A DNA stretch of 40,619 nt from Kiritimatiellia bacterium (GCA_017427485.1 JAFRSR010000105.1:1-40619), one strand, 5' to 3'; shown: positions 15,908 through 24,699, counted from the first letter of the stretch. Numbers and translations: made by a program. The notes: generated from the sequence alone by a model not told the origin.

Positions 15908-16846
15908 ATGGCGCAAAATATAACAGATGAGCTCATAAAGCGTACGCGTGGTTTCTGTACAAGTTGCATTAACGCCATAGCGCCACAGTTCCTTAAGATC
16001 AAGGATTCTCTTTCAGGTGATTCATTTGCTGAAAGCGTTGGTTTCTTAATGTCGTCTTTAGACTTGACGACAGATGACATTGTTTTTCTACTTGAGCATA
16101 ATAGGTATTGGGATGTCCCAATTCTTTTTAGATCTATTCTTGATGGGACGTCGCAATGTCTTTATCTTCTTTCTGCGCCTTGTAAAGAAGAGGAAACTCA
16201 ACGGCTGAATGAGTACAGAAACATCCTTCCCCGAAAGGAATGGGCAAGCCTTGAGCAACCAGTTGTGCAGATTAAGAAGACATCACTGTGTCAAGATAAT
16301 AAAAATTTGGAAGGTGCTCTTGTTGATGCGCTACACGAGAAAATTCAGCAGGAGAAGACCGGGGAGGGAGAAAGCGCCCGAGTGAAGGCGGTTGTCGCAA
16401 AATGGCGATTCAAAGAGCTGTCTAAAGTCCTGAGAAGGGAATGCCCACAGTGGGCGGCTTCTGCGGATATGTGGGAATATAGATATGCCATTTCAAATTT
16501 CATGGTTCACAAAAGTGGATTGGGTTGCAAGCATCTTATTGAAGAAGTAAGAGAAATTAGAACGCATTACGACTCTTCTTCAGTTGCGTATGCTATGCCA
16601 TTGTTGATATCGAGTGCTGTACTGTTGTTTGATCGACTGTTCATTTTCTCAGAGCGATTCAAGTTAGACAGTAGACCTCTACTGAATGTTATGGAGCAAA
16701 ACATATCGTTTTTCACAAATGCTGCATCTGCGGAAGATGTGGCAAGAGAAGTTGTAGCGCGGCAATTTGAAGAAGCTAATTCAGGTGTCACTGAAAAATC
16801 AATTTCTGATAAGAAAGGAGAGCATCGTGATGTTCGCAAACATTGA
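15908..16846 (+). CDS. DUF5677-like hypothetical protein
   Basis: 312 residues, mostly helical, AT-richer than the methylase. A helix-rich core has V-P-I-L-F-R-S-I-L-D-G-T-S-Q-C-L-Y-L-L, then W-R-F-K-E-L-S-K-V-L and Y-R-Y-A-I-S-N-F-M-V-H-K-S-G. This resembles DUF5677-type proteins, where Arg/Glu in the first helix and a late Val-His motif are conserved. The function is unknown; such proteins are frequent in defence islands. I start it at ATG 15908, ten bases after the methylase stop, with GGGAGG just upstream; the open frame before that lies inside the methylase. It ends inside the next gene. The family label is tentative. Confidence 0.5.
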   Translation: MAQNITDELIKRTRGFCTSCINAIAPQFLKIKDSLSGDSFAESVGFLMSSLDLTTDDIVFLLEHNRYWDVPILFRSILDGTSQCLYLLSAPCKEEETQRLNEYRNILPRKEWASLEQPVVQIKKTSLCQDNKNLEGALVDALHEKIQQEKTGEGESARVKAVVAKWRFKELSKVLRRECPQWAASADMWEYRYAISNFMVHKSGLGCKHLIEEVREIRTHYDSSSVAYAMPLLISSAVLLFDRLFIFSERFKLDSRPLLNVMEQNISFFTNAASAEDVAREVVARQFEEANSGVTEKSISDKKGEHRDVRKH

Positions 16847-17378
16847 CCCTAATTGGATTTTGGCAGGATTGACAGCCATTTATGTTATTGCAACAATTGC
16901 AATATGCTGGGCTAATTGGGCGGCGGCCTCTGCTGCGAAAAAGCAGACTGAAGAAATGCGCAAACAATATTTGGAGGCTACGCGTGCCCGGTTGATAGTG
17001 CGGTTTGACAAGCAGATTCCAACGGATATGTCATTTGTTCTAAAGAACATAGGGAACAATGATGCTATAGATGTTATTGTTTCCGTAAACAAAGAGTTTA
17101 TGGACGCATTAAATATGGTATGGCCAAATAATTTGTTATTAGCATTGGTTAAATCTAAAATTCACATTGCCGTGGGACAGGAATTTAAGGTGTTTGTTGG
17201 CTTTAAAAAGGTTATTGATGCGATGCAGACCAAAATCGCACAAATTACAGTGACATATCATGATGCTATTGGCTCCTATAATGACACAACGGTTATTGAT
17301 TTTTCGCAATATGATTTCATGTCAACGTTGAACAGAGGATTCGTGCATACGGCAAATGGTATTTTTGAAGCTAGTTGA
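16830..17378 (+). CDS. Small membrane-anchored hypothetical protein
   Basis: 182 residues. One N-terminal membrane helix (I-L-A-G-L-T-A-I-Y-V-I-A-T-I-A-I) is followed by a short charged coiled stretch (K-K-Q-T-E-E-M-R-K-Q-Y-L-E-A-T-R-A-R) and about 120 residues of beta-rich sequence (S-F-V-L-K-N-I-G-N-N-D-A-I-D-V-I-V). The layout suggests a cytoplasmic domain tethered to the inner membrane, or the reverse. GGAG at 16817-16820 could serve the ATG (16830) or a GTG at 16827. It overlaps the preceding gene by 17 nt, so the two are translated together and likely function together. I do not recognise a family; such anchored partners occur in membrane-acting defence systems. Confidence 0.55.
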   Translation: MFANIDPNWILAGLTAIYVIATIAICWANWAAASAAKKQTEEMRKQYLEATRARLIVRFDKQIPTDMSFVLKNIGNNDAIDVIVSVNKEFMDALNMVWPNNLLLALVKSKIHIAVGQEFKVFVGFKKVIDAMQTKIAQITVTYHDAIGSYNDTTVIDFSQYDFMSTLNRGFVHTANGIFEAS

Positions 17379-17383
17379 CGGCA

Positions 17384-17405
17384 GACGACGAGGTGTTTGG
17401 AATAG
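17384..17405 (+). repeat. Partial duplicate of the methylase 3' end
   Basis: GACGACGAGGTGTTTGGAAT plus AG matches 15877-15897, the last codons and stop of the methylase gene, with one substitution and one extra T. It marks the border of an inserted block (15898-17383). Confidence 0.75.
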
Positions 17406-17418
17406 AGGAAAATTGTGG

Positions 17419-17424
17419 TATAAT
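17419..17424 (+). promoter_or_regulatory. Extended -10 box of the RloA-like gene
   Basis: TGTGG-TATAAT, 31 nt before the ATG at 17456. It gives the ATPase/RloB pair its own promoter. Confidence 0.6.
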
Positions 17425-17455
17425 AAAGACTCCAAATGAAAGAAAGGTAGAAGTC

Positions 17456-18772
17456 ATGCTGATACAACTGGCAATCAAGAACTTTAAGTCTGTTCGAGAC
17501 GAACAGATTATAGATTTCTATGCGCCATTCAAACGAGATGAGCGTGCAGAGAATACATTCCCCCAGCCAGAGTCAAAGATCAGAGTCTTGCGGGCAGTCG
17601 GATTTTATGGCCCGAATGCCGCAGGGAAAACGACAGTATTTGATGCGCTTGGCACAATCATAGAAATGATTGTCGATCCTGATTTCAAGCCAGAGAAGAA
17701 CATCAAATGGTACAATCCGTACAGATTTGACCCAGTATTGCGTTCAAGCCCCACAACGATTGAGCTTGAGTTTGCATTGCCTGTTTCAGGTATTCTTCCA
17801 TATCGTAGTTTCAGATATGAAGTGTCATACGATAAGACGCATTACGTTAATGAACGGCTTTATGCCGTACCGATAACAGGACGTCGTGTGACACTCTTTT
17901 CTAGAGGAGAAAGAGATACTTATAAGACGATTAAGGTGAATTCCGGACTTCTAAAGGAAGGGGAACGAATTCCATTCTTCAAGAATCAAGCCTACATTTC
18001 TGCGGTTTGGAAAGCTGCAGACGCCCCTGAAACATTGCGGACAATTGCTTCGTATTTGTGTGGAGAGTTTCGTCTTGTCAAGTATTTTAAGACCTCCGCG
18101 ATTCGTTCACTCAGCCGTGGAAAGATTGCGGCTGCATTATTGCCGTACGCGGATTTTGGAATTAAAGGAGTTGTTGAGCGCAAGCGTACAATTGATCCAG
18201 AACGTATAGCCACGATGCAGAAATACCTTTCAAAAGAAGAGTTTGAGGCTACGTTGGCAAGTATGAAAAAGCGCAACGACACAGTTGAATACGAATTTAG
18301 CCATACAGACGACAACGATGTAAAGGGTTTGATCAAGTTAGACGAGGAATCAGATGGGACACAGGCATTCTTTCGTATTTTGCCAAGAGTGTTGGAAGAC
18401 CTTGACAATGGTTTTACTATGCTAGAGGATGAAATAGACACATCAATGCATCCTTTCCTTGTGGAGTTCATTATCCGATTGTTCAATGATCCTGAAGTCA
18501 ACGTGAATAATGCGCAGTTGTTGTTTTCTACGCACAATATGGCTTTGTTGTCGGAGTCGCTTTTGCGGAAAGACCAAATATGGTTTGCAGAGAAACGTGA
18601 TGGGGTATCCACATATTTCTCTTTGCAAGATTTTGATGACAAGAAGGTGACGCCGACAAGCCCATTTGCCAGCTGGTATGCGGAGGGGCGTTTTGGCAGC
18701 ATTCCTCGGATTGACTATGATGGTTTTGTCAATGCAATAAAGCGACTTCGCAAGGAGGCTGCAAATGCCTAA
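17456..18772 (+). CDS. AAA15-family ATPase, RloA/AbiLi-like
   Basis: 438 residues. It starts M-L-I-Q-L-A-I-K-N-F-K-S-V-R, the typical beta-strand opening of RecF/ABC-type ATPases. Walker A G-P-N-A-A-G-K-T is at 52-59. Near residue 300 comes a D-E-E-S-D-G-T-Q-A signature-like motif, then Walker B F-T-M-L-E-D-E-I-D near 320 and an S-T-H-N switch His near 358. The next gene is RloB, overlapping by 8 nt. The pair is the RloA-RloB / AbiLi-AbiLii arrangement, in which the ATPase is thought to sense infection and control the RloB effector. AAAGG precedes the ATG. Lower GC than the chromosome around it, consistent with transfer. Confidence 0.82.
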   Translation: MLIQLAIKNFKSVRDEQIIDFYAPFKRDERAENTFPQPESKIRVLRAVGFYGPNAAGKTTVFDALGTIIEMIVDPDFKPEKNIKWYNPYRFDPVLRSSPTTIELEFALPVSGILPYRSFRYEVSYDKTHYVNERLYAVPITGRRVTLFSRGERDTYKTIKVNSGLLKEGERIPFFKNQAYISAVWKAADAPETLRTIASYLCGEFRLVKYFKTSAIRSLSRGKIAAALLPYADFGIKGVVERKRTIDPERIATMQKYLSKEEFEATLASMKKRNDTVEYEFSHTDDNDVKGLIKLDEESDGTQAFFRILPRVLEDLDNGFTMLEDEIDTSMHPFLVEFIIRLFNDPEVNVNNAQLLFSTHNMALLSESLLRKDQIWFAEKRDGVSTYFSLQDFDDKKVTPTSPFASWYAEGRFGSIPRIDYDGFVNAIKRLRKEAANA

Positions 18773-19445
18773 GAAGCGGAACGTAAAGCGTTTGTTGCGT
18801 CCGGTTTTTTACATCTTTTGCGAGGGCGAGAAGACCGAGCCTTACTATCTTGATCACTATGTCAAGAAACATTGTGCGGGGTATCGTTCAATCCAGGTAA
18901 AGCGTATCAAATTGGATGAAGTTGTGAAATTGCCAAAGACAAACAGAACGGACCCGATTTCGCTCGTTAATCTTGCAATAAAGCAGAAGGATATGTCGCC
19001 AGGATTAAGCGGTGATCAGTTTTGGTGTGTCTATGACCGTGAGGCGGAGAATGTCGTTTCCGCAGAAATCCACGTTCGGGCGTTTAAAGCGGCTGGAGAC
19101 AGAGGGATAAACATTGCTTTCTCAAGTGTGTGTTTTGAAGTGTGGCTTTTATTGCATAAGCAGGATGGATGCGCAGCATACATCTCCTGTGATGATTTAT
19201 TAAAGCGCAGTAAACTTGAGACATATTTCCCTGGCTACAAGAAAGGATGCCGTCGGGAGTTTTCTGCGTCAGAGGTCTTTCATGCACGTCGTCACGTTCT
19301 GCAAATGAATGCGAACACATGTAATGTTCCAATAAAGAGGTTCACAGATGTAACTGATCCACGACAGTTGGTAAAACTTAATCCATATACAAATTTCCAT
19401 CGACTACTAGATGCCATAGATGATTTCTTGTTGGCGCTGGCATAG
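18765..19445 (+). CDS. RloB-like (AbiLii-type) putative nuclease
   Basis: 226 residues. It has the Toprim-like RloB layout: R-P-V-F-Y-I-F-C-E-G-E-K-T-E-P-Y-Y-L at residues 10-27 (acidic residue of the metal site), then F-W-C-V-Y-D-R-E near 86, then S-S-V-C-F-E-V-W-L-L-L-H near 122. RloB proteins are the presumed effector partner of RloA ATPases, probably cutting nucleic acid when released; the exact target is not settled. The start overlaps the ATPase stop by 8 nt, so expression is coupled. It ends 9 nt before the transposase start. Confidence 0.82.
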   Translation: MPKKRNVKRLLRPVFYIFCEGEKTEPYYLDHYVKKHCAGYRSIQVKRIKLDEVVKLPKTNRTDPISLVNLAIKQKDMSPGLSGDQFWCVYDREAENVVSAEIHVRAFKAAGDRGINIAFSSVCFEVWLLLHKQDGCAAYISCDDLLKRSKLETYFPGYKKGCRREFSASEVFHARRHVLQMNANTCNVPIKRFTDVTDPRQLVKLNPYTNFHRLLDAIDDFLLALA

Positions 19446-19454
19446 GAGAGCGCG

Positions 19455-20399
19455 ATGGGAAGATTGCCGGGGTTTGATTATAAGCGGCCATTCTATTACA
19501 TGGTGACGGTGAAAAGAGCCACCGGAGGCGGCTCTGTAAAACAACTGCCATTTTCCAAGATCGAGCAGGGCAAGATTGAGGCCAATGCGATAACTCGTGC
19601 ATTCAAGGAAGTGATAGAACATTTCCACGAAACATGGTATTGCATTGAGCCGATATGGTGCTATGTAATTATGCCTGATCATCTGCATTTGCTTATCAAG
19701 ATTCGCGATATCGGCAAGCGTGTTTCGCTGGCAGTGTTGGTGCGGCAGCTGATCAAGGCTTTGGAAAAATCGGCGCGGAGCGCGGGCGAATGGGGGCTGC
19801 CGCAGCCACTCTTTGCCTTCGAGTGGCATGATTGGATTGTGAAGAAGAAGGGGCAGCTTGATGCCTTTATCCGCTACATACGGGAAAATGCGGAGAGGGC
19901 TTGGGCGAGGCGGATCAATAGGCAATACTTTTCGCAGGTTCGGCGGGTGGTCTTTGCGGGGCGTGAATGGTTCGCATACGGTAACACTGCACTATTGGAA
20001 TTGCCGGTGATTGATCCGTTCAAGTGCTCGCGCAAATGGGCGAATGGCGGCCCTGAATGGCGCGAGGCCGTTGCGCGCGCCGAGCGCATCGGCCCTGCCG
20101 GCGCGGGGGCAGGCACGTTCATGAGCCCGTGCGAAAAGGCTTTTGGCAACGCTATATTCAATGCTGGCGGCGCAATCATTATGCTCAATCCTGAGGGCTT
20201 CGGCGAGAGATGGCATCCTACGCGCAACAAAGAGGCGCTTTGCGCGAAGGGGCGAATGCTTTTCCTTTCGCTGTATGAACCGAGCGCGGCGAAGCCGGAT
20301 AACGCAACCCTCTACAAACGATGCCACGAGATGGGGGATTTGATCCTTGGCGCGGAGCGCCAACGGCAAGACAGCGAAACGAGGGATTTAAAAATCTGA
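19455..20399 (+). CDS. REP-type tyrosine (Y1) transposase with C-terminal Rossmann-like extension
   Basis: 314 residues. The first 165 form a Y1 transposase domain of the REP-associated (RAYT) type: an N-terminal Y-Y-M-V-T-V strand, the HUH motif M-P-D-H-L-H-L-L near residues 73-80, and the catalytic-Tyr helix F-I-R-Y-I-R-E-N near 138-145. Such proteins nick and rejoin single-stranded REP hairpins with a GTAG/GGAG head. From about 180 a second part follows, with Y-G-N-T-A-L-L-E-L-P-V, then G-A-G-T-F-M-S-P-C-E-K and G-G-A-I-I-M-L-N-P-E-G-F-G-E-R-W-H-P. This looks like a DprA/LOG-type nucleotide-binding fold, not part of simple RAYTs. It is GC-richer than RloAB. It sits between the RloAB pair and the PLD helicase. 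Confidence 0.75.
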   Translation: MGRLPGFDYKRPFYYMVTVKRATGGGSVKQLPFSKIEQGKIEANAITRAFKEVIEHFHETWYCIEPIWCYVIMPDHLHLLIKIRDIGKRVSLAVLVRQLIKALEKSARSAGEWGLPQPLFAFEWHDWIVKKKGQLDAFIRYIRENAERAWARRINRQYFSQVRRVVFAGREWFAYGNTALLELPVIDPFKCSRKWANGGPEWREAVARAERIGPAGAGAGTFMSPCEKAFGNAIFNAGGAIIMLNPEGFGERWHPTRNKEALCAKGRMLFLSLYEPSAAKPDNATLYKRCHEMGDLILGAERQRQDSETRDLKI

Positions 20400-20690
20400 T
20401 ATAAAATGGTTACTGGAGAAAATGATGACCAAGAAAAAGCTAGAAACGTGTGGTACAAAAGCTCGTATCTATAGGAGAAGGGGGCAAGATGCGTGCTGAT
20501 TTGCTTGCAGAAAAGTTTGTTTGCTTGCAGACGAAAATCCGTTTAAATACAAAAATTAATAGATTTACGCGTTTTTTCTTTTGCATTGCATTTTTGCATG
20601 ATGGTGTTTGCTTGCCGAAATGAAGTGGCGATTCTTGGCAAGCAAGCAAAACGGCATAAAGATTCATTCTGAAACAAAGAGAGCGGTAAG
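20400..20690 (+). repeat. Upstream region of the helicase with TTGCTTGC-type repeats
   Basis: AT-rich. TTTGCTTGCAG occurs at 20500-20510 and 20520-20530 (20-bp step), TTTGCTTGCC at 20607-20616, and its inverse GGCAAGCAA at 20637-20645. The last two make a 9-bp dyad with a 20-nt spacer. They may be operators for the helicase gene or sites used by the adjacent transposase. Two short frames (20422-20499, 25 codons, with GGAG upstream; and 20489-20623, 44 codons) are present, but I recognise neither and would not call them genes. Confidence 0.5.
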
Positions 20691-23600
20691 ATGGCATTCA
20701 TCACAAATCAGAAAAGCACAGGTGCTACGACGCTTGCGACACGGCTTAGGGGGCTTGTAAGTCACGCCGACCAGCTCGACATGCTCGTTGGCTTCTTCTA
20801 TTTTTCAGGCGTGAAGATTCTTGCCGAGGCGTTTCGCGACCGTCCGCAGATGAAGCTGCGCGTCTTGGTGGGCATGGATGCGGAATTCGCGCTTGGGCAA
20901 CTTGTCGAGGTTGTGCGGAAGGACGGCTCTGACTCTGCCGAGGCGGTTCAAGAGCGGTTCTGCGAGTCAATGAAGAAAGTGCTGGGTTCTGAAGTGGTCG
21001 ACACGGTTGGTTTCCACGAGCGTGTGCAGATATTCATCGACCTTCTTGAATCCGGGCGAATGGACATTCGCAAGACGCGCGATCCGAACCATGCGAAGCT
21101 CTATATCTTTGGCATGGACGAGACGCAGGTCGGCACGAAGAAATACTGGATCACGGGTTCAAGCAACTTTTCCGAGCCTGGCCTTTCGACACGTGACGAG
21201 TTGAATGTCCAGATCGGCGACTTCGGACAGGAGGAGGCGCAGAAGTATTTCGATGACCTTTGGGAAAAGGCCGTGCCGTTGACCGCCGACGATGAATCGC
21301 GCCGCAGGCTCGTCAAGATTCTGAAGGAGTGTTCCGTTGCCGCAGACATCACGCCCTACGAGGCGTATTTCCTCGTGCTCCATAACTATCTTGAACATCA
21401 GCGTACGCAGTTGAAGGAGCTTCAGGTAGAGCGCATCTTGAAGAAAGCAGGCTTTACCAAATACAAGTATCAGGTGGATGCGGTTGCTCAGGCGTTGGCG
21501 AGGCTTGATGCGTACAATGGCGCCATTATTGCAGATGTCGTGGGCTTGGGCAAGTCCATTGTCGGGGGGCTCATTGGCGCGATCAGAGCGAAGCGTGGCC
21601 TGATAATCTGTCCGCCGGGGCTCATGGGCGAGCGCTCTGGCGATGCCGGTGGATGGTACGAGTATCTCCAGAAATTCGATCTGATGAATTCTGGGTGGCA
21701 GGTCTGGAGCCGTGGTGAACTTGACAAGGTTGTGGAGATGTTGAAACACGACCCGGACTTTGACATGGTGATTGTGGACGAGGCGCACAACTTCAGGAAC
21801 GAACGCACCGAAGACTACGGGGCGCTTGCGGATATCTGCTTTGGGCGAGAGGTTCTTCTTTTGACGGCGACGCCGTTCAACAACAAGCCAAGCGATCTTC
21901 TGGCGCTTCTTCATCTGTTCTCTCCCGGAAAGCAGAGCCCATTTGTCGTCGGGGGAGATCTTGACGAGCGATTCCGGTTCTTCTCGCAGCGGCACGAGAA
22001 CGTCGTCAAGTTGAAGAAAGGCATAGCGAAAAAAGACTATGCAGCAATCGAAAAGCTGCTCAAGGCGTGTGGAATTGAGCCTCTTAGCTGCAACTGCGGA
22101 CATGATTTGGACAAGGCGAGGCAGAAGGCAAACGAAGCATCCCGAAAGTTGACGCGGCAGATTCGGCAGATCATGGAGAAGATCGTGATACGCCGCAATC
22201 GCCTTGACCTGACGAGCGATCCCGACTACAAGGACGAGATAACGACGCTCGCCAAGGTGCAGGATCCAAAGGAGCAGTTCTTCGAGCTCACCAAGGAGCA
22301 AGATGCATTCTACGACAAAGTCATACACGAATATTTCGGTGAAGGTGCCAAGTTCAAGGGGGCGATTTACCATCCACAGGCATACCTGAAGAACAAGGAA
22401 GGAACGGACGAAGCACAGGAAAGCCTGTATGGAATGCTCTTGAGCCGGATGGTGCAGCGTTTCGAGAGTTCGTTTGGCGCATTCAAGATGTCCGTTGTCG
22501 GTGTGCGCAGAAGCCTCGAACTGTCGCTTAGGTTTGTCGAGAGAATGGGGGCGTTCCTGTACAGCAGAAAGGCGATGGACAAAATTCTCGACATCGACGA
22601 CTATGAGGACGCCGTTGATGCGATGCTCAAGGCAATTCGGGAACAGGAGAAGATGTACGAACGGAAGGGCGTAAAGACGAAAGACGCCATCTATTACGAT
22701 GTAAACGATAAGGATTTTGACGGCAAGCGGTTTGTCGAGGACATAAAAAGCGACATTGGTCTTCTGACCGCAATCCTCGGCGAAGTTGACGCGCTGAAAC
22801 TCGACATAAGGGATCCCAAGTGCAACAAGCTTGTTTGCGTCATAAAAGACATCGTGGACGAGTGTCATCCAGATGTTCCCGTGGAGGCGAATGCGCCAAG
22901 GCGAAAGGTGCTGGTGTTTTCCACGTTCAGGGATACAATCGTCCATATTGCAAAGGGTGTCGAAAAGGCTTTTCCGGGCAGAGTTCTCGTCGTGACAGGC
23001 GACAATTTTGGGAAAGAGATGGCGAGGACTGTCAAAGAGAACTTCGACGCATCATTTGAGACGGTTGCGGATGATTATGACGTGCTTCTTACGACGGACA
23101 AGCTGTCTGAAGGCTTCAACCTCAACAGGGCGGGACTTGTTGTCAATTACGACATTCCGTGGAATCCGACGCGCGTCATACAGCGCGTCGGACGAATCAA
23201 CCGTATCGGCAAGAAGGTGTTCGACAATCTCTATATCTTCAATTTTTTCCCGACCGTGAAGGGGGCGACGATTGTGCAGAACAGGGAGATTGCACAAGCT
23301 AAGATGTTTGCCATTCACCAGATCCTCGGCGAGGATGCGAAAATATTCTCTGTTGAGGAAGAACCCACACCGGCAGGTTTATATTCTAAGATCGCCAGTT
23401 TCGGTGAAGATGAAGCGATGAGCTTTTATACAGGTGCCAAGATGAAGTATCTGAAGGCAAGGGCGTTTCTTGAAAAAGCCCACCCGGAGATTCTTGAGCG
23501 CATACGGCAATTCCCGAATAATGTGAAAACGGCATGGGAGGGATCGCCCCATGCGACATTCATGTTTAGGCGGCAAGGGCCAGGATTCTTCGCCCTTGTC

Positions 23601-24122
23601 AGCTGGAGCAGCGGTGCCGACATCGAAGAAATCTCGCTTGAAGATGCTGTTCAGCAGATTGCGTGTGAATGGGGAATGCCGCGCGTAGAATTTTCCGAGG
23701 AGTTCTGGCGTTATTCAAGTGCGTCGTCTCTGATGTTCCATCCGTCCCAGAAGGCTCAGCCTGCTGGCGTTTACTCTGCGCTCAAAGCCTACAAGCCCAA
23801 AGGCCTTCAGCTTGGCCGTTCCACAGTCGGCGACACGGTGCAAGCAATGCAAGTGCTGAATAAGTACAGGCAGAATCTGTCTAGCCAGTTGCGCAGGTTT
23901 GCGCTTGATGTTGCTGAAGACATTCAGAACTATGGTACTATACCGGTTTACACTGTGCGCAGAATTGCACGGGTCGGAAATGTACAGGCCGATTCTGATG
24001 CCATTGAGGAACTTGAGTCGGTCTTACAGGACATCCGCTCGGTGCGCGGCAGTGGTTATCTGCAACGGGTGCGAGAACGGCTTGATTCAGAGTCAGTTAT
24101 TGTAACGGTCGAGAAGCGTTGA
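20691..24122 (+). CDS. PLD-nuclease / SNF2-type helicase (restriction-like effector)
   Basis: 1143 residues. Residues 1-200 form a phospholipase-D-type nuclease domain with a single H-x-K: N-H-A-K-L-Y-I-F near 133, then I-T-G-S-S-N-F-S near 155. Residues 240-900 form a superfamily-2 helicase: Walker A V-V-G-L-G-K-S near 283, the D-E-A-H box near 363, L-T-A-T-P-F-N-N near 394, and a late Q-R-V-G-R-I-N-R-I-G-K motif near 831. The rest is a helical C-terminal domain. Together with the methylase at 11962 it would form a translocating restriction system, the PLD domain cutting unmodified DNA; parts of it recall DISARM and type I/ISP systems but the class is not assignable. The ATG at 20691 is preceded by a GAGAGCGG stretch. 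It ends the island's main operon. Confidence 0.85.
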   Translation: MAFITNQKSTGATTLATRLRGLVSHADQLDMLVGFFYFSGVKILAEAFRDRPQMKLRVLVGMDAEFALGQLVEVVRKDGSDSAEAVQERFCESMKKVLGSEVVDTVGFHERVQIFIDLLESGRMDIRKTRDPNHAKLYIFGMDETQVGTKKYWITGSSNFSEPGLSTRDELNVQIGDFGQEEAQKYFDDLWEKAVPLTADDESRRRLVKILKECSVAADITPYEAYFLVLHNYLEHQRTQLKELQVERILKKAGFTKYKYQVDAVAQALARLDAYNGAIIADVVGLGKSIVGGLIGAIRAKRGLIICPPGLMGERSGDAGGWYEYLQKFDLMNSGWQVWSRGELDKVVEMLKHDPDFDMVIVDEAHNFRNERTEDYGALADICFGREVLLLTATPFNNKPSDLLALLHLFSPGKQSPFVVGGDLDERFRFFSQRHENVVKLKKGIAKKDYAAIEKLLKACGIEPLSCNCGHDLDKARQKANEASRKLTRQIRQIMEKIVIRRNRLDLTSDPDYKDEITTLAKVQDPKEQFFELTKEQDAFYDKVIHEYFGEGAKFKGAIYHPQAYLKNKEGTDEAQESLYGMLLSRMVQRFESSFGAFKMSVVGVRRSLELSLRFVERMGAFLYSRKAMDKILDIDDYEDAVDAMLKAIREQEKMYERKGVKTKDAIYYDVNDKDFDGKRFVEDIKSDIGLLTAILGEVDALKLDIRDPKCNKLVCVIKDIVDECHPDVPVEANAPRRKVLVFSTFRDTIVHIAKGVEKAFPGRVLVVTGDNFGKEMARTVKENFDASFETVADDYDVLLTTDKLSEGFNLNRAGLVVNYDIPWNPTRVIQRVGRINRIGKKVFDNLYIFNFFPTVKGATIVQNREIAQAKMFAIHQILGEDAKIFSVEEEPTPAGLYSKIASFGEDEAMSFYTGAKMKYLKARAFLEKAHPEILERIRQFPNNVKTAWEGSPHATFMFRRQGPGFFALVSWSSGADIEEISLEDAVQQIACEWGMPRVEFSEEFWRYSSASSLMFHPSQKAQPAGVYSALKAYKPKGLQLGRSTVGDTVQAMQVLNKYRQNLSSQLRRFALDVAEDIQNYGTIPVYTVRRIARVGNVQADSDAIEELESVLQDIRSVRGSGYLQRVRERLDSESVIVTVEKR

Positions 24123-24599
24123 TATCATGGTGATTGCTGCAGGGCGGGTTGTTTTCGACCGTCATGGCGAAGCTGGACCTGCCGAGCCGAGACGAAGATG
24201 CAGATGCGGCGGCTTGACCGCGTACGGGAGGGAATGCTGTGCAAGGTGTGGCGGATGGTGGTGGCGAAATGCGGTCACGCGGGACGCGTGACCCTACCGA
24301 TGCGGCGGTCGCGGGGCGACCGCCCTACCAGGCGGTACAAGGGCAGGCCGTTCAGTTACTTCGGTTTTCTGGAGAAGGCCGTGCGCCCCACGAACATGGC
24401 TCGGCGGCGCGTGAAGGTACATGTACTCACGTATTCGGAGCTGTGAAGAGGCTATGGGGTATGTTGCCTATGCGACCTTTAATTTTCGGGAACAGAGTTC
24501 TTTAATTTTCGGGAATGAAAACATTAAATTCTTGGGAGCCGATCAAAGACAGTGTTGTCGCCTGTCCTCTGGACCGCCTGAAGTCCTGAGCTCATGATG
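24123..24599. other. Intergenic region without a supported gene
   Basis: A short frame (24198-24446) has no start context and no family. The region holds two REP-like palindromes (separate entry). It also has a 16-bp direct repeat CTTTAATTTTCGGGAA at 24477-24492 and 24500-24515, with a third weak copy around 24522. No tRNA or other RNA is seen. Confidence 0.5.
24273..24329 (-). repeat. Two REP-like palindromes with GTAG heads (minus strand)
   Basis: GGTCACGCG-gga-CGCGTGACC (24273-24293) and the palindrome at 24304-24325 are each followed by CTACC on the plus strand, i.e. a GGTAG head on the minus strand. The second copy (24304-24329) is the exact reverse complement of 6725-6750. The two clusters face each other at the two ends of the accessory island. 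Confidence 0.8.
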
Positions 24600-24698
24600 A
24601 TGACCAAATCACGTCAAGAATATGAGATTTGGTCATTATCGTGAATTTATTTTAACCATCTTGACCAAATCAGTGTCGGCATGGTATAATTTGGTCAA
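24600..24698 (+). promoter_or_regulatory. Promoter with four operator half-sites before the ATPase gene
   Basis: Two dyads share the half-site TGACCAAAT: ATGACCAAATC (24600-24610) / GATTTGGTCAT (24626-24636), perfect; and TTGACCAAAT (24661-24670) / ATTTGGTCAA (24689-24698), perfect. The second wraps the promoter: its left arm contains the -35 TTGACC (24661-24666) and its right arm overlaps the -10 TATAAT (24685-24690), spacer 18 bp. Binding of one dimer would cover both boxes, so repression, probably by the gene's own product or a lost partner, is expected. Confidence 0.8.
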
Positions 24699-24699
24699 A

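Noticed and set aside
10330..24122. Assigning the methylase/helicase pair to DISARM or BREX
   Set aside because: DISARM needs drmA/drmB and BREX needs pglZ/brxC; none is visible. Domain similarity alone is not enough.
24198..24446. 82-codon ORF after the helicase gene
   Set aside because: It is largely made of the REP-like palindromes, Arg-rich, without ribosome binding site or family.
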